46,289 nucleotides of DNA, taken from Spirochaetaceae bacterium. Its GTDB lineage: Bacteria > Spirochaetota > Spirochaetia > DSM-27196 > PWMO01. The translations under genes were made by a program, and so were the position numbers. The stretch covers positions 1 through 46,289 of the forward strand of contig RECP01000113.1 in assembly GCA_007693945.1 (NCBI GenBank), given 5' to 3'. The stretch's first letter is position 1, and the number at the start of each line of letters is the position of its first letter. The notes beneath the pieces were generated by a model that was not told where the DNA came from, searched no databases, and saw only the letters and a program-made list of their open reading frames with translations. Positions 16,087 through 23,676 of the stretch are shown here, piece after piece.

Positions 16087-17655
16087 ATGACCGCTTCCGG
16101 AATTGTCGATGTCTCACGGTCGATCAGGGACATTCTCGGTGAGGACTACCTCCAGCGCGTCTGCCGGGCACGGGCGGTCCTTGATCCCCTCGCTGCCGCG
16201 GACTGTGAGCGGATCGCGGGCGAGCGGGTCAGCTTCTTCCCGTCGTCGATGCGAGACCGGATTGACGAACTGCTGACCCGGGTTGGGGAGCAGGTGGCCG
16301 AGCCGTTTACCGGCGGAGGCGAGGGGGCTCCCAGCGACTCGTTCCGAGAAGCGTCATCGCTTGGTGCGGCCCCTGTTGCAGGCTTTGGCCCGTTGCGAAT
16401 CGGCGAAGACGGCCGGCTCTATTTTGTTTCCAAGAGCGAACACTACCATTCTTCACTGGGGCACGCGTTTCCCGGCTACCGGCTGATCAACCACGCGCGG
16501 ACGCTCGGTATTCCCAACGCCACGCACAATAATACGCGCGGACACATCGTGCGCCTGCTCGAGCGCGAGCTGGTTCGAATCATCAACGACGTGCCGCACG
16601 ACGATACGTCTGCTCTGGAGAGCGTGCTTGCCGCTGCCGACGGCCGGACCCTCAACCGGGTCATCAACCTGCAGACCGGAAGCCTCGCCGCGGAGGCAGC
16701 GCTCAAAATGATGCTCACACGGTTCTATCACGCCGATGCAGCCCCCGCGACACCACGCTATGCGGGGCGTACTCCGGTGATCTTCGTGATCGCCGACTAC
16801 GCGGGCGGGAATCAGGCTAACTACCACGGTACCACCATGTTTGCCCAGATGATGCGGGGACTCTGGCCCGAGGTTGCCCGGCGGATCGATGACCGTGGGC
16901 TGTTGCGGGTAGTGCCGGTGCGGATCAACGATCTCGAGGACTTCCGCAGCAAGCTGGAACAACACGACCGCGGTGAATCGAAGGTGGCTGGTTTCTTTCA
17001 CGAGATCGTACTGATGAACTACGGCGGCGTCCTGCTCGACCGCGACTACCTGCACGGCGCTTACGCGCTGTGCAGGCAGCACGATGTTGCGGTGTGCGTG
17101 GATGAGATCCAGTCATGCATCTGGTACGAGGGGTTGTTTCTCTTCAAGCAGTACGGGCTCTCACCGGACTTTGTCGCGATCGGCAAGGGCTTCTCCGGGG
17201 GCGAATACGCCGGATCCAGGATTGTCACGACCGCTGCCATGGATTCTCTGACACAGTTTGGTGCGCTGGTTACCAACGGCCAGGAAGAGCTGGCCGCGCT
17301 GGCGTACCTGGTGACGATGATCTTTGCTGAGGCCAACCGCGACCATACCCGGCGGATCGGTGCCCTGTACGAGCAGCGGCTGCGCGAGCTGCAGGCAAAA
17401 CACCACGGTTCCCTAACCGCGATCGAGGGCAAAGGCCACCTGTCGACGGTCTTCTTTGAGCGAACGCAAGACGCGGTACGTTTTTGCACGCTGCTGAACC
17501 AGCGGGGCATCGATATCAGTGCGCACACGTACAAACCGGATTGCCCGCCGGCGGCCCTCACCAAGCTTCCGTTAATCACCTCTGAAGCCGGCGTCGAGTT
17601 CCTTATCAGCCGCATGGACGAGGCTCTGCACGAACTCGCAGTGGGATACCCGTGA
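16087..17655 (+). CDS. class III PLP-dependent aminotransferase-fold enzyme
   Basis: With the ATG at 16087 (GAAGG six bases upstream) the protein is 522 residues, longer than the usual 420-450 of class III aminotransferases. Fold-type I features are clear. There is a VCVDEIQSC stretch with Asp339, which would pair with the cofactor pyridine nitrogen, and AIGKGFSGGEYAGSRIV with Lys367 as the likely Schiff-base lysine. The first 100 residues are an extra N-terminal segment without recognised motifs. Class III enzymes act on omega-amino groups or act as mutases, decarboxylases or epimerases, so the reaction cannot be stated. It is a single gene, divergent from the histidine kinase operon and convergent with the GYD protein gene. 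Whether it belongs to the sugar regulon is open. Confidence 0.78.
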   Translation: MTASGIVDVSRSIRDILGEDYLQRVCRARAVLDPLAAADCERIAGERVSFFPSSMRDRIDELLTRVGEQVAEPFTGGGEGAPSDSFREASSLGAAPVAGFGPLRIGEDGRLYFVSKSEHYHSSLGHAFPGYRLINHARTLGIPNATHNNTRGHIVRLLERELVRIINDVPHDDTSALESVLAAADGRTLNRVINLQTGSLAAEAALKMMLTRFYHADAAPATPRYAGRTPVIFVIADYAGGNQANYHGTTMFAQMMRGLWPEVARRIDDRGLLRVVPVRINDLEDFRSKLEQHDRGESKVAGFFHEIVLMNYGGVLLDRDYLHGAYALCRQHDVAVCVDEIQSCIWYEGLFLFKQYGLSPDFVAIGKGFSGGEYAGSRIVTTAAMDSLTQFGALVTNGQEELAALAYLVTMIFAEANRDHTRRIGALYEQRLRELQAKHHGSLTAIEGKGHLSTVFFERTQDAVRFCTLLNQRGIDISAHTYKPDCPPAALTKLPLITSEAGVEFLISRMDEALHELAVGYP

Positions 17656-17691
17656 TAGCGCTTGGCGGTTCGATGCCCCGACCGGCGGATC

Positions 17692-17976
17692 CTATTTCTC
17701 GGTGACCAGCCTGTCCAACGTCGACAACGGCAGCGCCTGGGCGGTTGAGAAACTGATTCCGGTCAGCTTTGTCAGGCCGACCGAAGCCTTCATGGCCTCC
17801 TCCGCTCCGGGCAGCTCTACCACCAGAACGAGGTCATGCTCGCCCAGAAGGACGTACTCCGACTTCACCGAGCCGCCCAATCCGGCCACCAGCCCGTGTG
17901 CTTCGCTGGTACGCGCGCTGCTGATCCCTTTCAACGCCGCCTGGTCATAGCGGCCGAACATGAAGAACGTTGCCAT
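17692..17976 (-). CDS. GYD-domain protein
   Basis: A 94-residue protein of the GYD family, small alpha/beta-barrel-like proteins related to Dabb and EthD folds. The opening MATFFMFGRYDQAALKGIS and the closing segment with STAQALPLSTLDRLV fit the family, as does the central GGSVKSEYVLLGEHDLVLVVELPG. Members are uncharacterised, often lone genes, and may bind or process small molecules. GGAGG precedes the ATG by six bases. It lies downstream of, and on the same strand as, the radical SAM gene, separated by about 170 bases, so co-transcription is possible but not evident. Confidence 0.82.
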   Translation of the reverse strand: MATFFMFGRYDQAALKGISSARTSEAHGLVAGLGGSVKSEYVLLGEHDLVLVVELPGAEEAMKASVGLTKLTGISFSTAQALPLSTLDRLVTEK

Positions 17977-18145
17977 GTCTTGCCTCCGTGAGGTTGATTG
18001 TACCCTATTCTACATCAAGGCGAATCAATCTGCACCAGAAATAGTGCGCGAGCAGCAATCGCCGCGTCGACCGCCTGGTAACGCACGGCTTTGTGGCTCA
18101 GAGCAGCGGTCAGCGCGCCGTTTGTCGATGTACCGGACCTGAGCC

Positions 18146-19591
18146 TCATCGCGCACGAGTTGCCGCCGAATGCGCGCCGCACGACTCCGCGGTTTCGCCG
18201 TTGACCGGGCCGCCGTAGAAGCCGAATTCCGTCAGCACGTCCAGCTTCGGTCGCACGTTATTCGCGATATCGTACTGGAAGAATCCGGGGAAGATGTCCG
18301 GGTTGGCGATAATGAACTCGTAGATGTGGCGGTGCTCGGGGCGTATCGTGATTGCCGTGCCGTGGAAGGACTCGTGCCCGGTCACCATGTACTCCGGGAT
18401 CGTCTCGTTGCTGAACTGCAGGCGGGTCTTGTCCAGTTCGTTGTAGACCGCGGTTTGCGGCAGGTAGCAGAGCAGCGACGGCAGCACTCGAACTCCCATC
18501 ATCCGGAAACTGTTCATCAGAAACACCGTCTGGTAGAAGTGCTCCAGCGACTCGAAAGGGAATCCCCAGATGAAGAACGCATCCACACCGGGGAAGATGG
18601 CTGCGGCCGACGATATCACTGCGGTGGCTTCCTCCACCGTGAACCCTTTACGGATTCGCGAGAGGATCTCGTTGCTGCCGGATTCGATCCCAAAACGCAG
18701 CTCGAGGCAGCCCGATCGCGCCATCATCTCCATCGATTCGCGGTCGGTAAGATTGACGCGCCCAAACGCTTTCCAACGGACCTTGAGTCCCGAACCCGCA
18801 ATCACCCTGCACAGCTCTTTGGCCCGCTCCGGGCTGGCCAGAAAGTACTCGTCCTGGAAGAGAAAAAGGTCCGTATCCGATTGCTCCAGCACGTAGCGCA
18901 TCTCGGCAACGATATCTTCCGCGGTGCGCAGTACCGGGTTGAAGTCCCAGACCGGGGCTACCGAGCAGAAAGTGCACGGAAACGGACATCCCCTGGACGT
19001 CATCATGCCGATTGCGCTGTAGCGGGAGAGGTCGGTCTTCTGGTAGGCCGGATAGGGTTGGCCGCTGAGACTGCCCAGGCGTCCGGGGTGCGCCGTCTTG
19101 ACCACGGTATTGCCGTCACGGTAGTAGATCCCTGGACATCGGGACAGGTCGCCGCCGTTTGCCAGACACGCAACGATCTGCGGTCCGGTGCGTTCACCTT
19201 CACCGTAGGCGATCAGGTCGATCTCCTGAAATCGCTGCAGGATGACCCGTTCGACCGATTTCGGTCCGACTCCGCCCAGCAGCACGGTCTTCTCGGGAAA
19301 GACCTCCTTGATGCGCCGTGCCAGCAGTATCGCGAACGGCAGCAGGTTCGCCATCACTGAGATGCCGATCAGGGCGGAGCTCTCGCGGAGGTAGTCCACC
19401 GCGTTTGCCAGAGAGAACGGGTCATCGTACTCGTTGAACTGGTAATCGCGGAAGTCAACGGTCAGGTCCGCGTCCTCGATTGCCCGCGTCAGGTAGAGCG
19501 GGCCAAGCGGCACATGTCGTTCCCGATCGAGCGACTCATAGTATCTGAGGTAGAGCATGTTGAGGTTCAGCAGCGTGATATCGGCGTTCAT
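18146..19591 (-). CDS. B12-binding-type radical SAM protein
   Basis: The 481-residue protein has an N-terminal region (about 1-150) of the cobalamin-binding Rossmann type: PLGPLYLTRAIEDADL, then IGISVMANLLPFAILLARRI, then KTVLLGGVGPKSVE. No DxHxxG histidine is present. A radical SAM barrel follows, with the cluster motif Cys202-x3-Cys206-x2-Cys209 (SRGCPFPCTFCS) and ELRFGIESGSNEIL typical of Elp3/MiaB-like barrels. Such enzymes use S-adenosylmethionine and a 4Fe-4S cluster, often with cobalamin, to methylate or rearrange unactivated carbons of peptides, lipids or antibiotics. Its ATG overlaps the stop of the upstream membrane protein gene (ATGA), so the two are translationally coupled and probably work together. 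The substrate is unknown; the coupled protein is a plausible one. Confidence 0.85.
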   Translation of the reverse strand: MNADITLLNLNMLYLRYYESLDRERHVPLGPLYLTRAIEDADLTVDFRDYQFNEYDDPFSLANAVDYLRESSALIGISVMANLLPFAILLARRIKEVFPEKTVLLGGVGPKSVERVILQRFQEIDLIAYGEGERTGPQIVACLANGGDLSRCPGIYYRDGNTVVKTAHPGRLGSLSGQPYPAYQKTDLSRYSAIGMMTSRGCPFPCTFCSVAPVWDFNPVLRTAEDIVAEMRYVLEQSDTDLFLFQDEYFLASPERAKELCRVIAGSGLKVRWKAFGRVNLTDRESMEMMARSGCLELRFGIESGSNEILSRIRKGFTVEEATAVISSAAAIFPGVDAFFIWGFPFESLEHFYQTVFLMNSFRMMGVRVLPSLLCYLPQTAVYNELDKTRLQFSNETIPEYMVTGHESFHGTAITIRPEHRHIYEFIIANPDIFPGFFQYDIANNVRPKLDVLTEFGFYGGPVNGETAESCGAHSAATRAR

Positions 19592-20535
19592 TCGGCGGCC
19601 GTAGCCTGTACCTCGAACACGACAAACGCGCTGTTCCCGCTCTCGTCCTGCACCACGAGTTCGTGGAGCCCGTTCGGAACGGTTAGTGATATCTCATGGA
19701 CCTTCGAGGTCCGCTCGATCACCAGTCGATTCAGGAGCCACAGAATCTCAACACCCTCGCTCTGGTGTGAGGCGGTTGCCTCGATCAGCGCGCCTTCGAT
19801 ATCGCCGGCAATCCTGATCAGGCTGCCGCTGTCCGGTGTGAGAATCGCGATCGGATTGGGCGTAACAAACGCATGCCGCTCCGGGTTCACCGGGCAGAGC
19901 AGCCGGTACGCGTCCTCGTGCGGTGGCTCTCCCATGCTCTCAAGCCGGTAACCGCTGATCTTTCCGTCGCTGATCTGCCCTTCGTAGCGCAACGGCTGAT
20001 CCCACGCGTCAAACAGGTAGCTGTGAGGCAGCCAGCCTTCGAGCGGATGCTCCGCGGTGATCCATTCGAGTGTCGAGGGGTACTCTCCGTGGGTGCGGTG
20101 GTAGCTCTCCAGGGCCTCCTGCACGGCCGCCAGCCGCTCGCGCGACTCGATCGCCGCTTCCTCGAATACCCGCTCCGGCGCCTCGACCCCGGTTACGCTG
20201 AGCGTGGGCGTGGCGACGATGAAGGTCAGCGCAACCGCCATGGCCGCGACCGTGCTCGCCGCCCGGAGGATCGGCAGGTGTTCCTGCGCAAGGCGAACGT
20301 GATCCACCGCCGTCTCGAGCGTTGTGACCGGCATGCTCCGCAGGATCCTGGATTCCGTTTCGCCCAGCTGCATACCGAGCCGGGCCGCCGCGCCAACGGG
20401 ATCGACCACGAAGTAGCCGCGGAACTCAGGATCCGCCTTAGCCTTCTTGAGGAGTAACTCTATTCCGCGTGGAAATCCTGCCGACGCCGCGCCGCCCGAC
20501 GTGCGTGCGCCCACAATCGTTCGAAAAGATGCCAT
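19588..20535 (-). CDS. membrane protein with RiPP-leader-like N-terminus, pseudopilin-like and PBP1C-tail-like domains
   Basis: No single known family covers this 315-residue protein. Residues 23-80 (IELLLKKAKADPEFRGYF, then DPVGAAARLG and ETESRILRSMP) resemble leader-type helical domains of the Nif11/NHLP/Os1348 group that guide RiPP-modifying enzymes. A transmembrane helix lies at about 92-110. Residues 133-200 look like the globular part of a type II secretion pseudopilin (AAVQEALESYHRTHGEYPSTLEWI ... FDAWDQPLRYEG). Residues 228-309 resemble the C-terminal domain of penicillin-binding protein 1C, ending PNGLHELVVQDESGNSAFVVFEV. The start has GGGAGGG before the ATG at 20535; promoter and tandem repeat lie at 20587-20644. 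It overlaps the radical SAM gene. Domain calls were made by eye and are tentative; whether it is a substrate, adaptor or structural partner is inference. Confidence 0.6.
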   Translation of the reverse strand: MASFRTIVGARTSGGAASAGFPRGIELLLKKAKADPEFRGYFVVDPVGAAARLGMQLGETESRILRSMPVTTLETAVDHVRLAQEHLPILRAASTVAAMAVALTFIVATPTLSVTGVEAPERVFEEAAIESRERLAAVQEALESYHRTHGEYPSTLEWITAEHPLEGWLPHSYLFDAWDQPLRYEGQISDGKISGYRLESMGEPPHEDAYRLLCPVNPERHAFVTPNPIAILTPDSGSLIRIAGDIEGALIEATASHQSEGVEILWLLNRLVIERTSKVHEISLTVPNGLHELVVQDESGNSAFVVFEVQATAAE

Positions 20536-20586
20536 CTTGCCCTCCCGTATACATCGAAGGTGCAGATGAACAATGCTGTCTTCCAA

Positions 20587-20616
20587 ATTATACACCCGGC
20601 TGCTTTCGGCGGTCAA
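20587..20616 (-). promoter_or_regulatory. strong sigma-70-type promoter of the radical SAM pair
   Basis: On the minus strand TTGACC (20616-20611) and a perfect TATAAT (20592-20587) are 18 bases apart. Transcription should begin near 20580, giving a leader of about 45 bases before the ATG at 20535. This is among the best promoter matches in the window. Confidence 0.7.
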
Positions 20617-20644
20617 GCTGCAGACGCAGGGCTGCAGACGCAGG
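20617..20644. repeat. perfect tandem 14-bp repeat abutting the promoter
   Basis: GCTGCAGACGCAGG occurs twice without a gap, at 20617-20630 and 20631-20644. The first copy ends exactly where the -35 box of the leftward promoter begins, so the array occupies roughly -37 to -65. It is well placed for an activator or repressor in the divergent intergenic region, and no other copy was noticed in the window. Confidence 0.6.
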
Positions 20645-20729
20645 GCGCGCGCATAAACACGCTATCCGGATGCGGGAGCGAAAGTCGCCTGTTGCCCTTA
20701 TCTGTGTGCGCTCATCCTGAGAATAGTTG

Positions 20730-20758
20730 TTGCACGCACCGCAGAACGAGGTGATAAT
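20730..20758 (+). promoter_or_regulatory. possible promoter of the glycosyltransferase/methyltransferase set
   Basis: TTGCAC at 20730-20735 and GATAAT at 20753-20758 are 17 bases apart. The -10 is a five-of-six match; the -35 is weak. The start would be near 20765, about 78 bases before the glycosyltransferase ATG. Together with the opposite promoter it makes the 307-base gap a divergent control region. Confidence 0.45.
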
Positions 20759-20842
20759 TGCTGCAGGGATAGGGGCTCGGCTCGGCGACGATACTATCCG
20801 AGGTGCTCCAAATAACGTGTGCAGTCCCTGGAGGCTCGATTC

Positions 20843-22024
20843 ATGTTTTTGGTGTTCGCCCTGAGTCTCGCCGTTGCCATGGTTCTCATTCACACTGCGC
20901 TTGTCCTGGGTGCAGTGCGCAGTCTGATGGCAGAGAGTTCGCCGGACGACTTCGATTTCGAGCGAGAGAGCGGGCGCATAAGTGTGGTGATTCCGGCTCG
21001 AAATGAAGAACCGCTTCTTCCGCGGCTCCTCGGAAGTCTTGAACGTCAGGACACTGACCGCTTCGAAATCGTGCTTGTCAACGATCGATCAGAAGACGCA
21101 ACCGCACAGATCATGGCCGAGTTCGCCGAGCGCCACGGAAGGCGGGTCCGGATCGTTCAGCTGACCGACAGTCCGGGCGCCATGAACCCGAAACAGCGCG
21201 CGCTGGCTGCCGGGGTTGCGGTTGCAACCGGGGATCTGTTGCTCATGACCGACGCCGACTGTCTGCTGCCGGCCGCGTGGGTGCGCACTCTTGGCGGACA
21301 GTTTCGCGACCCGAATGTCGGGCTGGTCGTTGGCGCCGTCATGCCCCGTCCTCGGAGCTCGCAACGCGCGCCGCGGTGGTTCGATCTGTACCAGAGTTTT
21401 GACCAGCTTTTGCGCTTCCAGTACTGCGCGGGCGCCGCCGGTTTGGGGATAGCAGCCGGCGGTTTCGGCAATAATCTGGCGGTGCGTCGCGCGGCGCTCG
21501 ATAACGCCGGCGGCTTTGAAGGACTTCGCTACACGCTCACGGAGGATGCGCAGCTGATTGCGCAGGTTCGCGAAACCGGCTGCTGGCAGATCCGCGCGGT
21601 GCGGCGGCGGGGAGTCCGCATCGCACCGGCAACCGAGCTCAACATTCGCGCACTGTGTGCCCAGAGTTTGCGCTGGAATAGCGGCGGGCTGTTTTCACCG
21701 GACCTCAGAACGCGTCTTGCATACCGGTTGATCATGGTATATCTGATGCTGAGCGTGTTTGTGCTGCCGCTTGGTTTGCTCATCAGGCCGGTAGTGCTGC
21801 CGGCACTCGCCAGCTTCATCAGCATGCTCATGCTCAGCATAACGGCCGGGCTGCTGAACGCTCCCGGTGCATGGTACTGGATTACGCTTGTGCCGAATCT
21901 GCTGCTTTCGATGGTCTTCTACAGCTTCGTGATCATGGTTTCGCTGTTTCGTCCCGCGGTACCCTGGAAAGGGGCCCGGCTTTCGGTAAAAAGCCCCTCG
22001 AACAGCAGGCTTCGCGGTCCGTGA
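20843..22024 (+). CDS. family 2 glycosyltransferase, membrane-anchored
   Basis: A 393-residue processive-type GT2 enzyme. One N-terminal transmembrane helix (about 1-25) is followed by the GT-A domain: ISVVIPARNEEPLLPRLLGSL, then VLVNDRSEDAT, the metal-binding LMTDADC and a later TEDAQL, with QSLRWNSG (QxxRW-like) near residue 280. Three or so C-terminal helices follow from about 300. Enzymes of this layout transfer sugars to lipid carriers or make polymers at the inner membrane face. GGAGG lies eight bases before the ATG at 20843; an upstream GTG at 20819 is less likely. It is the first of a rightward set with two methyltransferases, suggesting glycan or glycolipid decoration. Donor sugar is unknown. 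Confidence 0.85.
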   Translation: MFLVFALSLAVAMVLIHTALVLGAVRSLMAESSPDDFDFERESGRISVVIPARNEEPLLPRLLGSLERQDTDRFEIVLVNDRSEDATAQIMAEFAERHGRRVRIVQLTDSPGAMNPKQRALAAGVAVATGDLLLMTDADCLLPAAWVRTLGGQFRDPNVGLVVGAVMPRPRSSQRAPRWFDLYQSFDQLLRFQYCAGAAGLGIAAGGFGNNLAVRRAALDNAGGFEGLRYTLTEDAQLIAQVRETGCWQIRAVRRRGVRIAPATELNIRALCAQSLRWNSGGLFSPDLRTRLAYRLIMVYLMLSVFVLPLGLLIRPVVLPALASFISMLMLSITAGLLNAPGAWYWITLVPNLLLSMVFYSFVIMVSLFRPAVPWKGARLSVKSPSNSRLRGP

Positions 22025-22153
22025 TAACTGCCGGGAAGCCAAGCAAAAGCCTGCGGGCAAGTATCGTGGCGGTGTCAGTCTGCGCGCGTTAGCGGTCGGT
22101 GTCGGCCGCTGTGGATGACGCCGCTTGCGGACATCTGGTACCATGGAAGTGCC

Positions 22154-22918
22154 ATGACGCGTACAGCCCGGTCTCTGCCTCCCAGTTACGCACAATTCGG
22201 AGAAGACCGCATTCTGCACCGTTATCTTCCCGATGGCTGCGGGATCTACGTGGAAGTCGGAGGCAACGACGGTGTGACCGCCAGCAACACGCTCTTCTTT
22301 GAGCAGTTGGGGAGGCGCTGCGTAGTGGTGGAGCCGATCCCCGGCCTCGCGGCACGGATTCGCCGTGGCCGTACGTGCACGGTGATCGAGGCTGCCGTTG
22401 ACGAATGCGACGGTGAGGCAGAGTTCCTGATTGCCACCGGCGGGAACACGCTGTCGACCCTCAATAATCGCAACCGCGTGCGCTCCCGCATCGACGAACA
22501 CAGCGGGGATATCGAGTCGGTACGGGTAGTCACGCGTACGCTTGACTCGATTCTGTGCGAGGTCGGCGCCGGCGAGATCGATCTGATTTCAATTGACGTG
22601 GAAGGCAACGAGCTGTCGGTTCTGCGGGGGCTGACGCTTTGGCACTGGAAGCCACGGGTATTGATCCTGGAGGACAATTCATTCGGGCGGGACGCTGCGG
22701 TGCAACAGCATCTGGCCGCCCGAGGTTATGTCCGCTTCCGCATCACCGGGGTGAACCACTGGTACTGCCACGCTGACGATCGCAGGCTTAATACCGCGCT
22801 CAGACGCGCCTTCTCGTGCGCGTATGCGCTGCTTGTTCGCGCCTACGCGGCGATCTCGGGGCGTGGCCGGGCGCGCCGGGAACAGGAGCGGGACAACAAA
22901 AAGGAGGAACGCGCGTGA
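22154..22918 (+). CDS. FkbM-family methyltransferase
   Basis: The 254-residue protein matches FkbM-type SAM-dependent O-methyltransferases. It opens with SYAQFGEDRILHRYLPDGCG, has the SAM-binding motif VEVGGNDGVTASNT and carries the conserved VDEC and ISIDVEGNELSVLRGL segments. Such enzymes methylate hydroxyls on glycans, lipids or polyketides. The ATG at 22154 is favoured because homology begins soon after it; an earlier ATG at 22115 is possible and neither has a strong ribosome binding site. Its stop overlaps the GTG of the next methyltransferase by four bases. The adjacent glycosyltransferase supports a role in capping or decorating a surface glycan. Confidence 0.85.
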   Translation: MTRTARSLPPSYAQFGEDRILHRYLPDGCGIYVEVGGNDGVTASNTLFFEQLGRRCVVVEPIPGLAARIRRGRTCTVIEAAVDECDGEAEFLIATGGNTLSTLNNRNRVRSRIDEHSGDIESVRVVTRTLDSILCEVGAGEIDLISIDVEGNELSVLRGLTLWHWKPRVLILEDNSFGRDAAVQQHLAARGYVRFRITGVNHWYCHADDRRLNTALRRAFSCAYALLVRAYAAISGRGRARREQERDNKKEERA

Positions 22919-23583
22919 GCGGATACTATAGTACCAGACTGGCTGGACGGCGCCTGGTTCAATGCTACGATCTGGCCTCGCCGCGCGTGAGGCAGTACCT
23001 GGACGCCGAGGTGCGGCACGTTGCCGAACGCCTGCGTCCGACGGATGCCGTTCTGGAATTGGGCTGTGGATATGGGCGAGTTGCGTTGCAGCTGGCGCGA
23101 TTCGCGCGCAGCGTTGTGGGCATAGATACCTCGTCGGAGAGCCTTGATCTTGCCCGGCAGCTTGACACACAGGCAGTGTGCGAGTTTCTGCAAATGGACG
23201 CCTTGGCTCTGAGTTTTCCTGACGGCCGGTTTGACGTAGTGGCGTGCGTTCAAAACGGTATCTGCGCTTTTGGGGTAGACCAGGTGGCGCTGCTTCGTGA
23301 GGCCCTGCGGGTAACGCGCCGCGGGGGTATCGTGCTGCTGTCCACCTATTCGGATCGCTTCTGGGAGGACCGTCTGGCCTGGTTCGAAGCGCAAGCGTCG
23401 GCGCGTTTGATCGGCCCGATTGATCGGGAGCAGTCCGGCAACGGGGTAATCGTGACCAGTGACGGGTTTCGCGCGGGCAGGTTGAGCCCGCAGGAGTTCA
23501 GCGCGCTCTGTTCGGCGGCGGGGAAAGCCGGCCGTATCACGGAGGTGGACCAATCGAGTCTCTTCTGCGAGCTTGTTCGGTGA
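22915..23583 (+). CDS. class I SAM-dependent methyltransferase
   Basis: A 222-residue Rossmann-fold methyltransferase. Motif I is VLELGCGYGRVALQLA, the acidic ribose-binding residue lies in VVGIDTSSESLDLAR, and FDVVACVQNGICAFG forms motif II. It starts at GTG 22915, overlapping the previous stop (GTGA), with AAGGAGG seven bases upstream. The substrate is not predictable; small molecules or glycan intermediates are typical. Translational coupling to the FkbM gene argues for the same pathway. A longer frame to 22816 exists but overlaps the FkbM gene extensively and is rejected. Confidence 0.85.
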   Translation: MSGYYSTRLAGRRLVQCYDLASPRVRQYLDAEVRHVAERLRPTDAVLELGCGYGRVALQLARFARSVVGIDTSSESLDLARQLDTQAVCEFLQMDALALSFPDGRFDVVACVQNGICAFGVDQVALLREALRVTRRGGIVLLSTYSDRFWEDRLAWFEAQASARLIGPIDREQSGNGVIVTSDGFRAGRLSPQEFSALCSAAGKAGRITEVDQSSLFCELVR

Positions 23584-23676
23584 GTGGTCCCCGACCGGTA
23601 TGCCGCGGTCACGGATACGTCCGGGATTTGCGTCGCCCGTCTTGTCTTTGCCGGGCAATCGAATTACTCTCTGCAA

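Noticed and set aside
22816..22914. Upstream extension of the class I methyltransferase
   Set aside because: It lies within the FkbM gene, while an AAGGAGG-GTG start overlaps the FkbM stop in the usual coupled fashion.
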